A program made the translations under genes and the position numbers. From Symploca sp. SIO2E9 (GTDB lineage Bacteria; Cyanobacteriota; Cyanobacteriia; Cyanobacteriales; Coleofasciculaceae): 52,715 nucleotides of DNA. The stretch lies in assembly GCA_010692645.1 (NCBI GenBank), contig JAAHGS010000004.1, positions 1 to 52,715 on the forward strand, written 5' to 3'. Of this stretch, positions 52,649-52,715 are shown piece by piece (positions within the stretch are counted from its first letter, which is position 1; each line of letters opens with the position of its first letter). The notes under the pieces were generated by a model that had not been told where the DNA came from, searched no databases, and worked only from the letters and a program-made list of their open reading frames with translations.

Positions 52649-52715
52649 CCGCCATGCTACATTCTCCCTGAGATCGTACGCCCACACTCCGCACCCCCAG
52701 TCACTCGATAGTCCT

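Noticed and set aside
52402-52694. Open frames on both strands encoding Pro/Leu/Cys-rich or Gly/Ser/Gln-rich repeats
   Set aside because: They are translations of a 7-bp array, which is open in several frames because the unit has no stop; no ribosome binding site or other protein signal.

Overview
This 52.7-kb stretch is chromosomal DNA of a cyanobacterium, most likely a filamentous, gliding or mat-forming type. The evidence is the photosystem II gene psbV with its rare companion psbV2, a cyanobacterial (Pix/Hmp-type) chemotaxis operon, a cyanoexosortase with PEP-CTERM proteins and an HpsJ-like protein, many HIP1 octamers (GCGATCGC), and heavy loads of short tandem repeats and miniature transposable elements. 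The species cannot be named from the sequence alone.

Layout. 1-5030: pilus/phototaxis chemotaxis operon (PatA-type regulator tail, CheY, CheW, hybrid CheA) with the receptor gene absent from its usual place. 5791-13880: BcsB-like and PilZ-bearing BcsA-like cellulose synthase genes, then a UPF0182 membrane protein. 14273-17229: two tandem paralogs of unknown function. 18111-21049: HpsJ-like membrane protein and two PEP-CTERM proteins with duplicated upstream DNA and a shared inverted-repeat operator. 21566-25603 (minus): pyrD and secA. 25789-27279: gene debris, two small reading frames, a helix-turn-helix protein and a broken partner. 27341-32260 (minus): NCS1 permease, upp, URC4 and URC1, a probable uracil import and catabolism operon. 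32740-36801: glycosyltransferase, FGE-like protein, PepE and an orphan 2Fe-2S subunit of a molybdenum hydroxylase. 36893-39834: tnpB remnant, then sucC and sucD of an unusual type. 39979-44022: leuB, prepilin peptidase, DUF2007 protein, accD. 44276-45530: psbV and psbV2. 45566-52269 (minus): Wzc/GumC-like and Wza-like exopolysaccharide export proteins, exosortase-associated protein, cyanoexosortase and a DegT-type sugar aminotransferase.

How the parts fit. A large share of the window serves the cell surface: type IV pilus control, prepilin processing, c-di-GMP-dependent cellulose-like polymer, exopolysaccharide export, and exosortase sorting of PEP-CTERM proteins. The second theme is pyrimidine metabolism (pyrD; upp/URC1/URC4/permease).

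The third theme is repeat-driven remodelling. I see three miniature inverted-repeat element families, nearly all with an internal heptamer array, three tnpB-type terminal hairpins and an octamer repeat. These touch genes directly: a miniature element ends exactly in the ATG of the prepilin peptidase gene, the sucC stop codon coincides with the edge of a tnpB-type end, octamer repeats are read in frame inside a glycosyltransferase, and repeats form the leader and tail of pyrD. The most notable protein-level oddities are a SucD whose catalytic His, its partner Glu and the CoA-site Cys are all replaced, a PsbV2 with Cys at the distal heme-ligand position, and the unknown tandem paralogs.
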